Source of the DNA: a virus
Length of the DNA: 29,430 bases
Direction: 5' to 3' (one strand)
Virus record (IMG/VR): IMGVR_UViG_3300045482_000114
Span: 1-29,430 of that record
The translations under genes and the position numbers were made by a program. The notes under the pieces are model-generated. The model made no database searches. It had not been told where the DNA came from and worked only from the letters and a program-made list of their open reading frames with translations. Of the stretch, positions 1 through 7,781 are shown in pieces. Each line of letters starts with the position of its first letter. Position 1 is the first letter of the stretch.

Positions 1-1032
1 GCGGAGGCGAAGGCGCCACGCACGGCCCGTTTCCACCTCAACGCCCTGTATTCGCCCTGGGCGCGGTGGGCGGATCTGGCGCAGGAGTTCCTGGACAGCC
101 AGGGCAACGTGACCCGGCTGCAGGTGTTCGTCAACACCGTGCTGGGTGAGACGTGGGAGGAACGGAGCGGCGGGCTGGACGTGGAGGGCCTACGCGCGCG
201 CCGCGAGACCTACGCCGCCGAGGCGCCAGCGGGTGTGGCGGTCCTGACGATGGGAGCGGACGTGCAGGACGACCGCCTGGAGTACACGATCCGGGGCTGG
301 GGCGCGGGGGAGGAGTCCTGGTTGATCGCCCGCGGGGTGATCGCCGGCGCGCCGTCGGTGAAGTTCGGGCAGCCGGGCTCCCCGTGGGATCAGCTTGAGG
401 CCGAGCGCATCCGGCCGCGCCGCCGGGAGGACGGGCGGGAGTTGCGGCCCCTGGTGACGCTGGTCGACTCGGGGCACGCCACGATGGAGGTCTACGACTA
501 CACAGGCCCACGGGCGCGCTGGCGGGTCTACGCCGCCAAGGGCTACAGCACACCGGGGAAGCCGCTGGTCGCCCGCCGACCCACGCGAAACAACAAGGGG
601 CGTGTGCCGCTGTGGATGATCGGGACCGAGGCGGCCAAGGACACGATCTACGGGCGGCTGAAGATCGCCACGCCGGGGCCGTTGTACATGCACGTGCCGG
701 ACTGGACCGACGCGGAGTGGTTTGAGCAGGTGGCGGCGGAGGTCCCGGTCCGCAAGCAGGTGACGGGTGGGCGGTGGGTGCGGGTCTACACCCTGCCGCG
801 CGGGCTGCGCAACGAGGCGCTGGACTGCGAGGTGCTGTGCCTGGCGGCCCTGCGACTGGCCCCGGTGCGGCTGTCCGACCTCGGCAAACTGGCCGGGCAG
901 TCGTTGGAGGTGCCGGAGAGCCACGAGGGACCCGAAAGAGCCCCGCCAGAACCCGCGGCACCCCCGCCGAGACCGTCGCCGGCCGCTCGGCGGCACCCGC
1001 GGCCCCGCAAGGGGTGGGTGCAGGGGTGGTGA
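1..1032 (+). CDS. terL: Phage terminase large subunit, lambda gpA type (5' truncated)
   Basis: This is the C-terminal 343 residues of the DNA-packaging motor large subunit, which translocates and cuts phage DNA at the portal. The reading frame is open from base 1, so the ATPase half lies outside the window. The end of the linker region is seen as FHLNALYSPW and FVNTVLGETWEE. It is followed by an RNase H-like nuclease domain whose likely metal ligands are the Asp codons at 259 (GADVQDD), 466 (LVDSGHA) and 823 (LDCEVL). The tail is a low-complexity Pro/Ala/Arg stretch. The GTG at 109 is only an internal valine. The stop overlaps the next start as GTGA. The GpA family assignment (pfam05876) rests on recognition of these motifs. 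Confidence 0.93.
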   Translation, partial: AEAKAPRTARFHLNALYSPWARWADLAQEFLDSQGNVTRLQVFVNTVLGETWEERSGGLDVEGLRARRETYAAEAPAGVAVLTMGADVQDDRLEYTIRGWGAGEESWLIARGVIAGAPSVKFGQPGSPWDQLEAERIRPRRREDGRELRPLVTLVDSGHATMEVYDYTGPRARWRVYAAKGYSTPGKPLVARRPTRNNKGRVPLWMIGTEAAKDTIYGRLKIATPGPLYMHVPDWTDAEWFEQVAAEVPVRKQVTGGRWVRVYTLPRGLRNEALDCEVLCLAALRLAPVRLSDLGKLAGQSLEVPESHEGPERAPPEPAAPPPRPSPAARRHPRPRKGWVQGW

Positions 1033-1235
1033 CCGCCGGCACGGTGCCTATCCGAGTGGACTGCCGCTGCCGGCCGTGGGTGGCCCCGGTGCAGCTGAGC
1101 CGGCAATCGTTGCGGCTGCTGGCCGCGCACGGGGCGCCGGCGGACCTGGTCGTGGCTACGACCAGGTGCCGGAAATGTGGCGAGGTCGTCACGCACCGGC
1201 TCAGTGATTTCGTGCCCTGGCGGCGAGTGGCGTAG
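1029..1235 (+). CDS. Small zinc-ribbon protein (Com-like?)
   Basis: A 68-residue protein with a CxC pair near the N terminus (DCRCRPW) and a CxxC pair near the C terminus (RCRKCGE), the spacing of a small zinc ribbon. The arrangement recalls Com-type zinc-finger translational regulators of Mu-like phages, but that likeness is weak. The GTG start overlaps the terminase stop (GTGA), and a second GTG lies one codon upstream, so translation is probably coupled to terminase. A poly-C run (1240-1248) and a non-coding stretch follow. Function is unknown. Confidence 0.6.
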   Translation: MTAGTVPIRVDCRCRPWVAPVQLSRQSLRLLAAHGAPADLVVATTRCRKCGEVVTHRLSDFVPWRRVA

Positions 1236-1344
1236 GGCGCCCCCCCCCTTGCGCGTTTCGCGGCGTGTCCCCATATTGGCATCCGAGGCACCACACATAG
1301 GCTAGAAGGCGGCTCGACCGCCAGAGGCGCGACGTCAGCGCAGA

Positions 1345-1386
1345 GGGCCCGGACACCATCCCCAGACGGGGAGCGTGTCCGGGCCC
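1345..1386 (+). terminator. 12-bp perfect inverted repeat, terminator-like hairpin
   Basis: GGGCCCGGACAC (1345-1356) pairs perfectly with GTGTCCGGGCCC (1375-1386). The loop holds a nested CCCC/GGGG stem (1360-1363 with 1368-1371). Three T follow directly (1387-1389), then the GC-rich sequence resumes. The hairpin lies in the 179-base gap between the zinc-ribbon gene and the gpW-like gene, 28 bases before its start. It may be an intrinsic terminator that late antitermination overrides, or an mRNA-processing hairpin. The short T tract makes its strength uncertain. Confidence 0.6.
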
Positions 1387-1414
1387 TTTCGCGTTCCCGT
1401 ACCCCGGAGCCCGC

Positions 1415-1972
1415 GTGGCCCCTGTGATCCCGACCACCGAACCGACCACAGCCACGGCGGGTGCCACGTGGCAGTGGCAAGTCTCGGACCCGGTATTCCC
1501 CGCAGCGGATGGCTGGGTGCTCTCCTACGCCATCCGGGGGCCGGACGCGCCGGCGTGGGAGGCGGGCTGGGTGGCCACGGCGGACGGGGTGCACACGATC
1601 ACGATTTCTGCGGCGGCGACCGCGGCCTGGACGGCGGGCCGCTACGAGCTGACCCGGATCTGGACCCTCGGCAGCGTGGTCCACCACCGGCCGGTGGCCC
1701 CGCTCGCGGTGGCGCCGAACCCGGCGACGGCCGCGCCCGGCGAGCGGGTGACGCACGCGGCGCGGACGCTGGCGGTGATTGAGGCCGCGCTCGAGGGGCG
1801 GGTGACCGACGACATCCAGAACTACATGATCGGGTCGCGCCAAGTCATCAAGATCCCCGTGATGGAGCTGCTGCGCCTGCGTCAGCACTACCGGCTGGAG
1901 GTCTACCGGGAGCGGCACCCCGGCAAGACGGCCCCGCCCCTGCTGGTGCGGTTCTCGGGAGTGGGCGGGTGA
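1415..1972 (+). CDS. gpW-like head-tail joining protein with N-terminal beta domain
   Basis: A 185-residue protein. Residues 1 to about 100 look like an Ig-like beta domain (TWQWQVSDP, then alternating hydrophobics around HTITISAAATAAWTAG). Residues 113-185 form a helical part with a segment resembling gpW-type joining proteins (IEAALEGRVTDDIQNYMIGS, then ELLRLRQHYRLEV). In lambda, gpW sits between terminase and portal, exactly this position, and closes the head after packaging. The GTG start has a GGAG about 9 bases upstream. Its stop overlaps the portal start as GTGA. The gpW link is by position and short motifs only. Confidence 0.65.
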   Translation: MAPVIPTTEPTTATAGATWQWQVSDPVFPAADGWVLSYAIRGPDAPAWEAGWVATADGVHTITISAAATAAWTAGRYELTRIWTLGSVVHHRPVAPLAVAPNPATAAPGERVTHAARTLAVIEAALEGRVTDDIQNYMIGSRQVIKIPVMELLRLRQHYRLEVYRERHPGKTAPPLLVRFSGVGG

Positions 1973-3537
1973 AGCCCCCCTCGCTCTGGCGGCGCGCACT
2001 GCGGGCGGTGGGCCTCGAGCCCGCGCGCGCCGTGCGGTCAGGGTTCGCGGGCGCCCAGCACCACCGGCTGCTGGCGGACTGGCTGACCAGCTCAGTCGGG
2101 CCGAACGCCGAGCTGCGCTACAGCGCGCGGCAACTGATGGTGCGCGCCCGCGACCTCGAAAAGAACGACGCACTGGTGCGGCGCTACCTGGCGCTGGTGG
2201 CCGAAAACGTCGTGGGCCACCGGGGGCAGGTGCTCCAGTCGCGGAACGTGCTGCCCGACGGCCGGCCCAACAGCCAGGCCAACGACCAGATCGAGGCGGC
2301 GTGGGCGGAGTGGGGCCGTCCCGGCGAGTGCACCATGGGCGGCCGCCAGTCGTTCGTCGAGTTCCAGCAGCAGGTGGTGCGGGCCGTGGCGCGGGATGGC
2401 GAGGCGCTGGTGCGGCTGGTGCGCGGGGTGGGGCGATACGGGTTGCGGGTGGTGATGCTGGACCCGGACCTGTTCGACGACGCGGGAGGCGTGCGCGCCA
2501 CGGGGGCGGGGACCGTGATCCACAACGGGGTCGAGGTGGACGGGTGGGGCCGGCCGGTGGCGTACCACCTGTGGACGCACCACCTCAACGAGACCGGGAT
2601 CGACCGGCGGGTCGAGCGCATCGTGGCGAGCGACGTGCTCCATCTCACCCGCCCGCGCCGTGCGGGGGCGCTGCGGGCCGAGTCGTGGTTGGCCCCGGTG
2701 CTGACGACGATCCGGCACCGCAACGGCTACATCGAGGCCGCGGTGGTCAATGCCCGGACGGGTGCCGCCAAGATGGGGTTCGTCCTGCAGTCGGAGGACG
2801 CTGTCGGGAGCGGCCCCGACCCTGACGCAGCTCCGCAGGAGCTGGAGGCGTCGCCGGGCGTGCTCGAGCGGCTGGCACCCGGCGAGACGTTCGCCGCATT
2901 CGATCCCGACTACCCCACCGCGCAGTTCGGACCGTTCCTCGCGGCGATCGATCACGAGATCGCTGCCGGGCTCGGCGTCTCCTACACCTCCCTGACCGGC
3001 AACCTCTCGCAGGTCAACTACTCCAGCATCCGCGCCGGCCTGCTGACCGAGCGCGACACCTGGCGCTCGCTGCAAGTGTGGTTCGCCGACCAGCTCCTCA
3101 CACCGCTGTTCGAGGAGTGGCTGCGTGCGGCCTGGGCCAGTGGGGCGCTGTCGCTGCGGATGCTGCCGGACCAGTACCGGGCACACCGCTGGCAGGCTCG
3201 CGGGTGGGATTGGGTGGATCCCCTGAAAGATGTGCAGGCGCAGGCGCTGGGTGTGGCGTTCGGGTTTACCACGCGCGGGCGGGTCGTCTCCGCGCACGGG
3301 GAGGACTACGAGGCGCTGCTGGCCGAGGCCGAGCGCGAGCGTGACCTGGAAACCTGGTACGGCGCGACCCCGCGCCTGCCGAGTGGCGTGATCAGCGCCG
3401 AGGAGGATGAAGATGGGGCCACCGATGAAGTTGCCGATGCAGCGGAGGACGCTGGAAATCGACCGCGAGGCGCTGGCCACCCGAGCCGAGGGCGAGGAGC
3501 GGATTCCAGTCTCCTTCTCGTCAGACGCGCGGGTTAG
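1969..3537 (+). CDS. Portal protein, lambda family
   Basis: A 522-residue portal protein, which forms the dodecameric DNA channel at the head vertex and docks terminase and connectors. The length is normal for lambda-type portals (pfam05136). Recognisable segments are RARDLEKNDALVRRYL (residues 59-74) and QVNYSSIRAG (348-357), the latter a signature of this family. The GTG start overlaps the previous stop (GTGA). The last 40 or so residues are acidic, then Arg/Gly/Ser-rich, and overlap the start of the protease-capsid gene by about 125 bases in another frame, so this tail may be dispensable. Confidence 0.93.
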   Translation: MKPPSLWRRALRAVGLEPARAVRSGFAGAQHHRLLADWLTSSVGPNAELRYSARQLMVRARDLEKNDALVRRYLALVAENVVGHRGQVLQSRNVLPDGRPNSQANDQIEAAWAEWGRPGECTMGGRQSFVEFQQQVVRAVARDGEALVRLVRGVGRYGLRVVMLDPDLFDDAGGVRATGAGTVIHNGVEVDGWGRPVAYHLWTHHLNETGIDRRVERIVASDVLHLTRPRRAGALRAESWLAPVLTTIRHRNGYIEAAVVNARTGAAKMGFVLQSEDAVGSGPDPDAAPQELEASPGVLERLAPGETFAAFDPDYPTAQFGPFLAAIDHEIAAGLGVSYTSLTGNLSQVNYSSIRAGLLTERDTWRSLQVWFADQLLTPLFEEWLRAAWASGALSLRMLPDQYRAHRWQARGWDWVDPLKDVQAQALGVAFGFTTRGRVVSAHGEDYEALLAEAERERDLETWYGATPRLPSGVISAEEDEDGATDEVADAAEDAGNRPRGAGHPSRGRGADSSLLLVRRAG

Positions 3538-5263
3538 GCAGCGGTTTGGGCTGGAAGTCCTCGATCACTCGCCCGGCGCGGTCAACATGGAGTACGCGAA
3601 GAACGGCTTGCCGTTCTTGGTCGCGCACAGCCGTGGTCAGCTCGCAGGCCGTGTGGAGAATATCGCGTTTGCGGGTGGGCGGGGGCGCGGATGGCTCCGC
3701 ACAGGCAGGTCACCGTTCGCCCGAGAGATCCGGCAGGACATCGAGGACGGGATTCGGCCAGATCTCTCGGTCGGGTATCGCGTGGATGAGCTCGTACTCG
3801 AGGGGCTGGACGGCGACGACAAGGTGTATCGCGCAACCCGATGGACACCGATGGAAGTCAGTTCTGAACCGATCCCGGCCGATGTGTCGGTGGGAGCTTA
3901 CCGGAACGCGGAAGCTCTGGACGAGTTCCCGGTAAAGATCTCTGACCAGAGCGACCCTGACACCCCTGAAGTAAGGAGCACAACAATGACCGAGCCGATC
4001 ACGGCTGCGGCCCCGGTAGGGGTCGTACAGGAGCCCCGCGAGACCGAGGCGAAGCTGGTCGCCGCCGCGGCCCGCACGTTCAAGATGGAGAGCAAGCTGC
4101 CGGAGTGGATCGGCCGCGGGCTGACGCTGGAGCAGGTGCGCGGCGAGATCGAGGCCGAGCAGGTGCGCGCGGCCTCGGCCACCCCTCCGCCGGGGCACGT
4201 CGATCTGACACCGAAGGAGGAGCGCGCCTATAACCCCCTCGCGGCCATCTTCGCGATCGCGGATGGGAAGTGGGAGCGCGGCGGCGGGCTCGAGAAGGAG
4301 GTCAGTGATGCGGTCGCGCAGCGGATGGGCCGCCCGCCGCGGTCGTTCTACCTGCCGATGAACGTCCGGAGCGTGACGGGCAACGTGGTGGGCACCCCCG
4401 GGCTCGGCGGCCACGCGGTCGAGACCCAGCTGGTGGGGTTCATCGACCTGCTGCGCGCTCGCATGAAGGTGCGCGCCATGGGTGCCACCGTGATGACCGG
4501 GCTGAAGGGGAACCTCGCGATCCCGCGGCAGATCACCGCCAACGCCGTGTCGTGGGTGGGCGAGAATCCCGCCACCGGCGTCGGGCTCACCGCGCTCACG
4601 CTGGACCAGGTCACGATGACGCCCAAGGTCGCGATGGGCTCCACCGCCTACTCGCGCCTGGCCGCACACCAGACCACACCGGACGTGAGCGCACTGGTCC
4701 TGAACGATCTGGCCCTGACCGCGGCCCTCGCCGTGGATTCCGCGGCGATCAACGGGACCGGGTCGAGCAACCAGCCCACCGGCGTGCGGCTGACGAGCGG
4801 CATCAACACCCGGCCGGTCGGCGCCAACGGGGGCGCGCTCACCTGGGCGCTCCTGGTCGGTGCGGAGACGGAGATCGCGGTCGACAACGCCGACGTCGCC
4901 ACGATGGGCTGGCTCACGACCCCCGGCGTGCGGGGCTCGGCGAAGACGATCCTCAAGAGCGCCACGGCGGGCTCGCATTTCCTGTGGTCCGACGACAACA
5001 AGATGAATGGCTACCGGGCCGAGGTCAGCACCCAGGTGCCGAGCAACCTCACCAAGGGCACCAGTAACGGGATCTGCCACGCCGCGATCTTCGGCGACTG
5101 GTCGCAGTTGATGATCGGTGAGTGGGGGGGGGCGCTCGACGTCCTGGTGGATCCGTACAAGTACGCCGACAAGGGCATGGTAGCGGTCTACAGCTACCTC
5201 ACCGTGGACGTGGCGGTGCGCCAGCCGTCGGGGTTCTGCCTCATTCCGGACATCCTCGTCTGA
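3413..5263 (+). CDS. Fused HK97-type prohead protease and major capsid protein
   Basis: A 616-residue fusion of a prohead maturation protease (about residues 1-185) and an HK97-fold major capsid protein (about 300-616), with a linker that could serve as scaffold. The serine protease residues are likely H72 (FLVAHSRGQ) and S119 (PDLSVGYR), with the conserved WTPMEVSSEPIPAD segment following. The capsid part contains LPMNVRSVTGN and IPRQITANAVSWVGEN and ends in VRQPSGFCLIPDILV. The ATG at 3413 is preferred because AGGAGG ends 6 bases upstream; ATG 3407 directly abuts it. An internal start at 3986 (Met192) could give capsid alone. The protease part has visibly lower GC than its neighbours. Confidence 0.92.
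   Translation: MGPPMKLPMQRRTLEIDREALATRAEGEERIPVSFSSDARVRQRFGLEVLDHSPGAVNMEYAKNGLPFLVAHSRGQLAGRVENIAFAGGRGRGWLRTGRSPFAREIRQDIEDGIRPDLSVGYRVDELVLEGLDGDDKVYRATRWTPMEVSSEPIPADVSVGAYRNAEALDEFPVKISDQSDPDTPEVRSTTMTEPITAAAPVGVVQEPRETEAKLVAAAARTFKMESKLPEWIGRGLTLEQVRGEIEAEQVRAASATPPPGHVDLTPKEERAYNPLAAIFAIADGKWERGGGLEKEVSDAVAQRMGRPPRSFYLPMNVRSVTGNVVGTPGLGGHAVETQLVGFIDLLRARMKVRAMGATVMTGLKGNLAIPRQITANAVSWVGENPATGVGLTALTLDQVTMTPKVAMGSTAYSRLAAHQTTPDVSALVLNDLALTAALAVDSAAINGTGSSNQPTGVRLTSGINTRPVGANGGALTWALLVGAETEIAVDNADVATMGWLTTPGVRGSAKTILKSATAGSHFLWSDDNKMNGYRAEVSTQVPSNLTKGTSNGICHAAIFGDWSQLMIGEWGGALDVLVDPYKYADKGMVAVYSYLTVDVAVRQPSGFCLIPDILV
3973..3988 (+). promoter_or_regulatory. Internal ribosome binding site and in-frame start for capsid alone
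   Basis: A full AAGGAG (3973-3978) lies 7 bases before an ATG (3986-3988) in frame with the protease-capsid gene. It is among the best Shine-Dalgarno sites in the window and falls exactly at the domain boundary. Initiation here would give a 425-residue protein made of the linker plus capsid domain, without the protease. Lambda uses a comparable in-frame nested start (C and Nu3) to set protease and scaffold levels. Use of this start is inferred. Confidence 0.7.
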
Positions 5264-5466
5264 TGGTGAGGGTGCGGCTGGTCCGGGGGATCGTGTGGGA
5301 CCGTGAGGTGCGGTCCTCCGGGGAGGTCCTGGAGGTGACCCCCGCCGAGGCGACGGTGCTGGTCGAGATCCGTCGCCAGGCGGTGCGGGTCGAGGGGGAG
5401 GCGCCGGCCGAGGGGATGGGCCACCGGGACCCGGTGGCCGCTCCCCAGCGGCGGGGCCGGCGGTGA
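5263..5466 (+). CDS. Small hypothetical head protein
   Basis: A 67-residue protein with a short beta-rich start (MVRVRLVRGIVWDREV) and a basic, proline-containing tail. It resembles small proteins found after capsid genes that read as 'G-x-V-x-E-V-t-x-x-x-A-x-x-L', but no firm family assignment is possible. The ATG overlaps the capsid stop by one base (TGATG), and its own stop overlaps the next start as GTGA, so it is locked into the head operon. Possibly a connector or decoration-related protein. Confidence 0.6.
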   Translation: MVRVRLVRGIVWDREVRSSGEVLEVTPAEATVLVEIRRQAVRVEGEAPAEGMGHRDPVAAPQRRGRR

Positions 5467-5771
5467 GTATCGCCGCCGACCTCGCCGCGCTGGTCCGGGG
5501 ATTCGGGTCGGTGCCTGTGGTCATCGGCGATGTCGCCGGCCGCGGGCTGCTGGATGAGGAGGACGGCCCGGCCGAGGACGCCAGCGGCCGGGAGGTGCTG
5601 CAGCGGCGCGTGGTGCTGACGGTGCGGCGCGGGGACTTCCCCGACCTCGCCGCCCACGTGACGGTGCAGGTGGAGGGGGCCGACTACCGCGCCGGGGATG
5701 TGGTCCTAAGCGCCGACGGGCTGATTGCCCGGGTGGCGCTGAAGCGGGTGAGCCGTGCTGCTCGAGACTGA
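5463..5771 (+). CDS. Putative head-tail attachment protein (gpFII-like)
   Basis: A 102-residue protein with an N-terminal helix (SIAADLAALVRGFG) and a beta-rich body containing VVLTVRRGDFPDL and VTVQVEGADYRAGDVVLSAD. This layout, size and position after the capsid match lambda FII-type head-tail joining proteins, which form the ring bound by the tail. The GTG start overlaps the previous stop (GTGA), and the gene overlaps the next by 17 bases. The assignment is by pattern and gene order. Confidence 0.65.
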   Translation: MSIAADLAALVRGFGSVPVVIGDVAGRGLLDEEDGPAEDASGREVLQRRVVLTVRRGDFPDLAAHVTVQVEGADYRAGDVVLSADGLIARVALKRVSRAARD

Positions 5772-6276
5772 CCGCATCCTCGCCGACTGGCTCGCGGGGG
5801 CGGCGGGAGTGAACGCCAAACTCCCCCTCGTGCCGCGCGATGGCGGGGACCCGGTGCCCGCGAATGTCACGGTGGCCGATGAGACGCGGCACGACGACGT
5901 GGCGCTGGGGCGGTTGCCCGCCGCCCTGCCCTGTGTCGCCGTGTCGGTGCAGGACATCGAGTACCAGGACCCGGTCCAACCGCACGTGACCGATCAGGTG
6001 ACGGCGCGGGTGACGGTGCTGATCCGCTACGGCCAGCGCGGGGTCGACAGTGACAGGGGGCTGGCCGACGCGAGCTACACCCTGCGCGCCGTGTTGATGT
6101 CGTTGCGGGAGCTGCACACGAACGAGCAGGCGGCGGCGCGAACGCGGGGGAGCGTGCAACTGATCAGCTGCGACGACCTCCGCCAGGTGCCGCTGACGCA
6201 GGAGGTCGAGGACGCCTGGGTAACCGGCGCGATCCGCGCGACCTACACGATGTACGACCTCGCACCCAGGGGGTGA
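5755..6276 (+). CDS. Putative tail terminator / tail completion protein
   Basis: A 173-residue protein beginning MLLETDRILADWLAG, with an alternating beta segment (QVTARVTVLIRYGQRG), a long helix (ASYTLRAVLMSLREL) and a closing beta strand (GAIRATYTMYDL). Tail terminators such as lambda gpU share this alpha-beta plan and always precede the tail tube gene, as here. They cap the tail tube and bind the head connector. The start is GTG inside the previous gene, a 17-base overlap. Moderate confidence because the family is recognised by context more than by residues. Confidence 0.6.
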   Translation: MLLETDRILADWLAGAAGVNAKLPLVPRDGGDPVPANVTVADETRHDDVALGRLPAALPCVAVSVQDIEYQDPVQPHVTDQVTARVTVLIRYGQRGVDSDRGLADASYTLRAVLMSLRELHTNEQAAARTRGSVQLISCDDLRQVPLTQEVEDAWVTGAIRATYTMYDLAPRG

Positions 6277-6279
6277 GCA

Positions 6280-6435
6280 GTGGAGACCGTGATCGTCGGA
6301 GACAAGCGCATCGTGATTCCGCCCGAGATCCGGGTGGCCGGTGACGAGGCGGTCCTCGCGTATCTCGACGCGCAGACCACCCCGCCCCGCAAGACCACGC
6401 CCAAGACCACGGCCGCGCCGGCCGAAGGAGCGTAA
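6280..6435 (+). CDS. Small hypothetical protein with Pro/Thr/Lys tail
   Basis: A 51-residue ORF, GTG to TAA, filling the gap between the tail terminator and tail tube genes. The N-terminal half is ordered-looking (METVIVGDKRIVIPPEIRVA, then a short helix EAVLAYLDAQ). The last 20 residues are Thr, Pro, Lys and Ala with a repeated KTT. It starts three bases after the previous stop, and its end carries the GGAG that serves the tail tube start. Tight packing and GC-rich third positions support a real gene. Function unknown. Confidence 0.55.
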   Translation: METVIVGDKRIVIPPEIRVAGDEAVLAYLDAQTTPPRKTTPKTTAAPAEGA

Positions 6436-6438
6436 CGG

Positions 6439-7449
6439 ATGTCCGCCCCCGCGAAACTGATGAACCTCTCGGCCCTGCTCCTCAAGGCCGAGGTGACCTA
6501 CGGCACTGCGGTCACTCTGGCCGCGGCCACCGACGGCCACCAGCTGGCGCTCTCGGACCGCCACCCTGGCCTGCTGACGCTGGGCTACCTCTACGACGGC
6601 CGGTTGGGGCCGAGTCCCGGCAACCTCGGCGACCTCCGGCGGGTCGGACCGCTGGGCCGCACGGTGAGCGGAGAGATCCCCATGCGGTTCCGCGGGGCGG
6701 GAACCGCCTACACCTCCGTCGTGCTTCCCAACCTGCACACGATGCTGCGGATCAGCGGGTTCGACGCGACGCTGAACACCGGCGTCTACACCTACAGCCC
6801 GACGGCGGACGGGACCGCCTATACCTCGGCCACGGCGGAGTACTACAAGCGCGGGGAGCGCTGGTCCAGCCGCGGCACGCTGGCCAGTTGGGGGTTCCGC
6901 GTCGAGGGCGCCGCCCCGCCCATCCACACGTTCAGCCTCCAGGGGATCGCCAGCGCGGCCATTGCCGACGCGGCGATGGTGGCACCCACGTATCCCAACG
7001 CCGGTATCGCGCCTCCGGTCGCCGCGGGTGTGGTCTGTACCCTCGGCAGCTGGACCGTGGCCGGCCTCAAGTCGGCGACGTTCGCGATGAACCGTGCGCT
7101 GGAGGGGCGGGTGGGCCTGGAGGCGGCGGACACACACCTCGGATTCGTGCCCGCGGGCTATGACCCCGAGCTGCGACTGGTGGTGGAGAGCACCGCGCTG
7201 GTCGGCACTCCGTTCCACACCGCCTCCGGGTTCGATCCGTACCAGTTGCGCGCGAGCGCGAACAATTTCGCCGTCGCGCTGACAGTCGGCGCGACGGCCT
7301 TCAACCGGTTCCGCCTCAACTTCGCGCAGGCGCAGCTGGTGGACGCGGTGCCGGGTAACGAGGGGCCGGTGGCGACGACCGAGCTGGTCATCAAGCCGTA
7401 TGCCAGCACGCCAGTGGCCAACGACATCCTGACCCTGGTGTGCGACTGA
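6439..7449 (+). CDS. Major tail tube protein
   Basis: A 336-residue protein, largely beta and rich in Thr, Ala and Gly, placed between the tail terminator and the frameshifted chaperones, the invariant position of the tail tube gene. Features include GTAVTLAAATDG near the start, VSGEIPMRFRGAGTAY, and an ending with NRFRLNFAQAQLVD and ATTELVIKPYAS, as in tail tube proteins of long-tailed phages. The ATG has GAAGGAG 8 bases upstream, a strong site fitting a highly expressed structural protein. It polymerises as stacked rings around the tape measure. Confidence 0.8.
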   Translation: MSAPAKLMNLSALLLKAEVTYGTAVTLAAATDGHQLALSDRHPGLLTLGYLYDGRLGPSPGNLGDLRRVGPLGRTVSGEIPMRFRGAGTAYTSVVLPNLHTMLRISGFDATLNTGVYTYSPTADGTAYTSATAEYYKRGERWSSRGTLASWGFRVEGAAPPIHTFSLQGIASAAIADAAMVAPTYPNAGIAPPVAAGVVCTLGSWTVAGLKSATFAMNRALEGRVGLEAADTHLGFVPAGYDPELRLVVESTALVGTPFHTASGFDPYQLRASANNFAVALTVGATAFNRFRLNFAQAQLVDAVPGNEGPVATTELVIKPYASTPVANDILTLVCD

Positions 7450-7781
7450 CGGCGGCGGTGGTGGGCCGTGACCCGTGGGCGGTGCGCATCAACGGCACCG
7501 TTCACGTGGCGAAGCCCGTCAGCGGCTACCGGGTGGCGTGGTTTCACGGGGTGGTGGAACAGGGCGTACCGGAGGCCAGCTACGCGGCGCTGGCGGCCCT
7601 GCTGCGGTGGGCGTTCCCGGTGCGGCTCTCGAACTGGTGGCGCGGGGATCCGGTCCGGCTGATCCTCCGGCTGCCGGAGGCGGAGCAGCGGGAGATCCTG
7701 ACGGATTTTTTCGCCCACCTGGCCGGGCGAGCCCCGGCCCCGCGGCCCCGCTCGACGAGTGGGACCGGATCGAGGCGCTGA
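7440..7781 (+). CDS. Tail assembly chaperone, short form (gpG-like)
   Basis: A 113-residue protein from normal (0 frame) translation. Its body (residues 1-91) is shared with the frameshift product, and the last 22 residues after DFF are low-complexity Pro/Arg/Ser. By position, between tail tube and tape measure, and by the frameshift signal, it is the gpG equivalent, which coats the tape measure before tail assembly. The GTG at 7440 overlaps the tail tube stop by 10 bases; GTG 7461 is an alternative with little difference in the protein. No clear Shine-Dalgarno is seen at either. Confidence 0.72.
   Translation: MRLTAAVVGRDPWAVRINGTVHVAKPVSGYRVAWFHGVVEQGVPEASYAALAALLRWAFPVRLSNWWRGDPVRLILRLPEAEQREILTDFFAHLAGRAPAPRPRSTSGTGSRR
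7706..7739 (+). other. Programmed -1 frameshift site: slippery heptamer and stem-loop
   Basis: T TTT TTC at 7706-7712 fits the X XXY YYZ rule exactly, with gene codons GAT TTT TTC in frame 0. After an 8-base spacer, GGCCGGG (7721-7727) pairs perfectly with CCCGGCC (7733-7739) around a 5-base loop. A run of six T is unusual in DNA of this GC content. Slipping back one base joins the 113-residue frame to the open frame ending at 8065, as in the lambda G/GT system. Confidence 0.82.

Noticed and set aside
1250-1284. Possible promoter TTGCGC-17-CATATT
   Set aside because: Only 3 of 6 and 4 of 6 matches to consensus; the AT-rich patch is noted, but the evidence is too weak.
131-2173. 680-residue ORF on the - strand
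   Set aside because: It is antisense to terminase, gpW-like and portal genes, and its product is low-complexity Arg/Pro/Ala, the usual shadow in very GC-rich DNA.
3710-5524. 604-residue ORF on the - strand
   Set aside because: Antisense to the protease-capsid gene, with Arg/Pro/Gly/His-rich sequence and no motif.
5521-7218. 565-residue ORF on the - strand
   Set aside because: Antisense to connector and tail tube genes; composition is that of a shadow frame.
7475-7711. Upstream part of the frame that ends at 8065 as a separate gene
   Set aside because: It overlaps the G frame, is Gly/Ala/Pro-rich with no Shine-Dalgarno, and the frameshift explains the downstream part.
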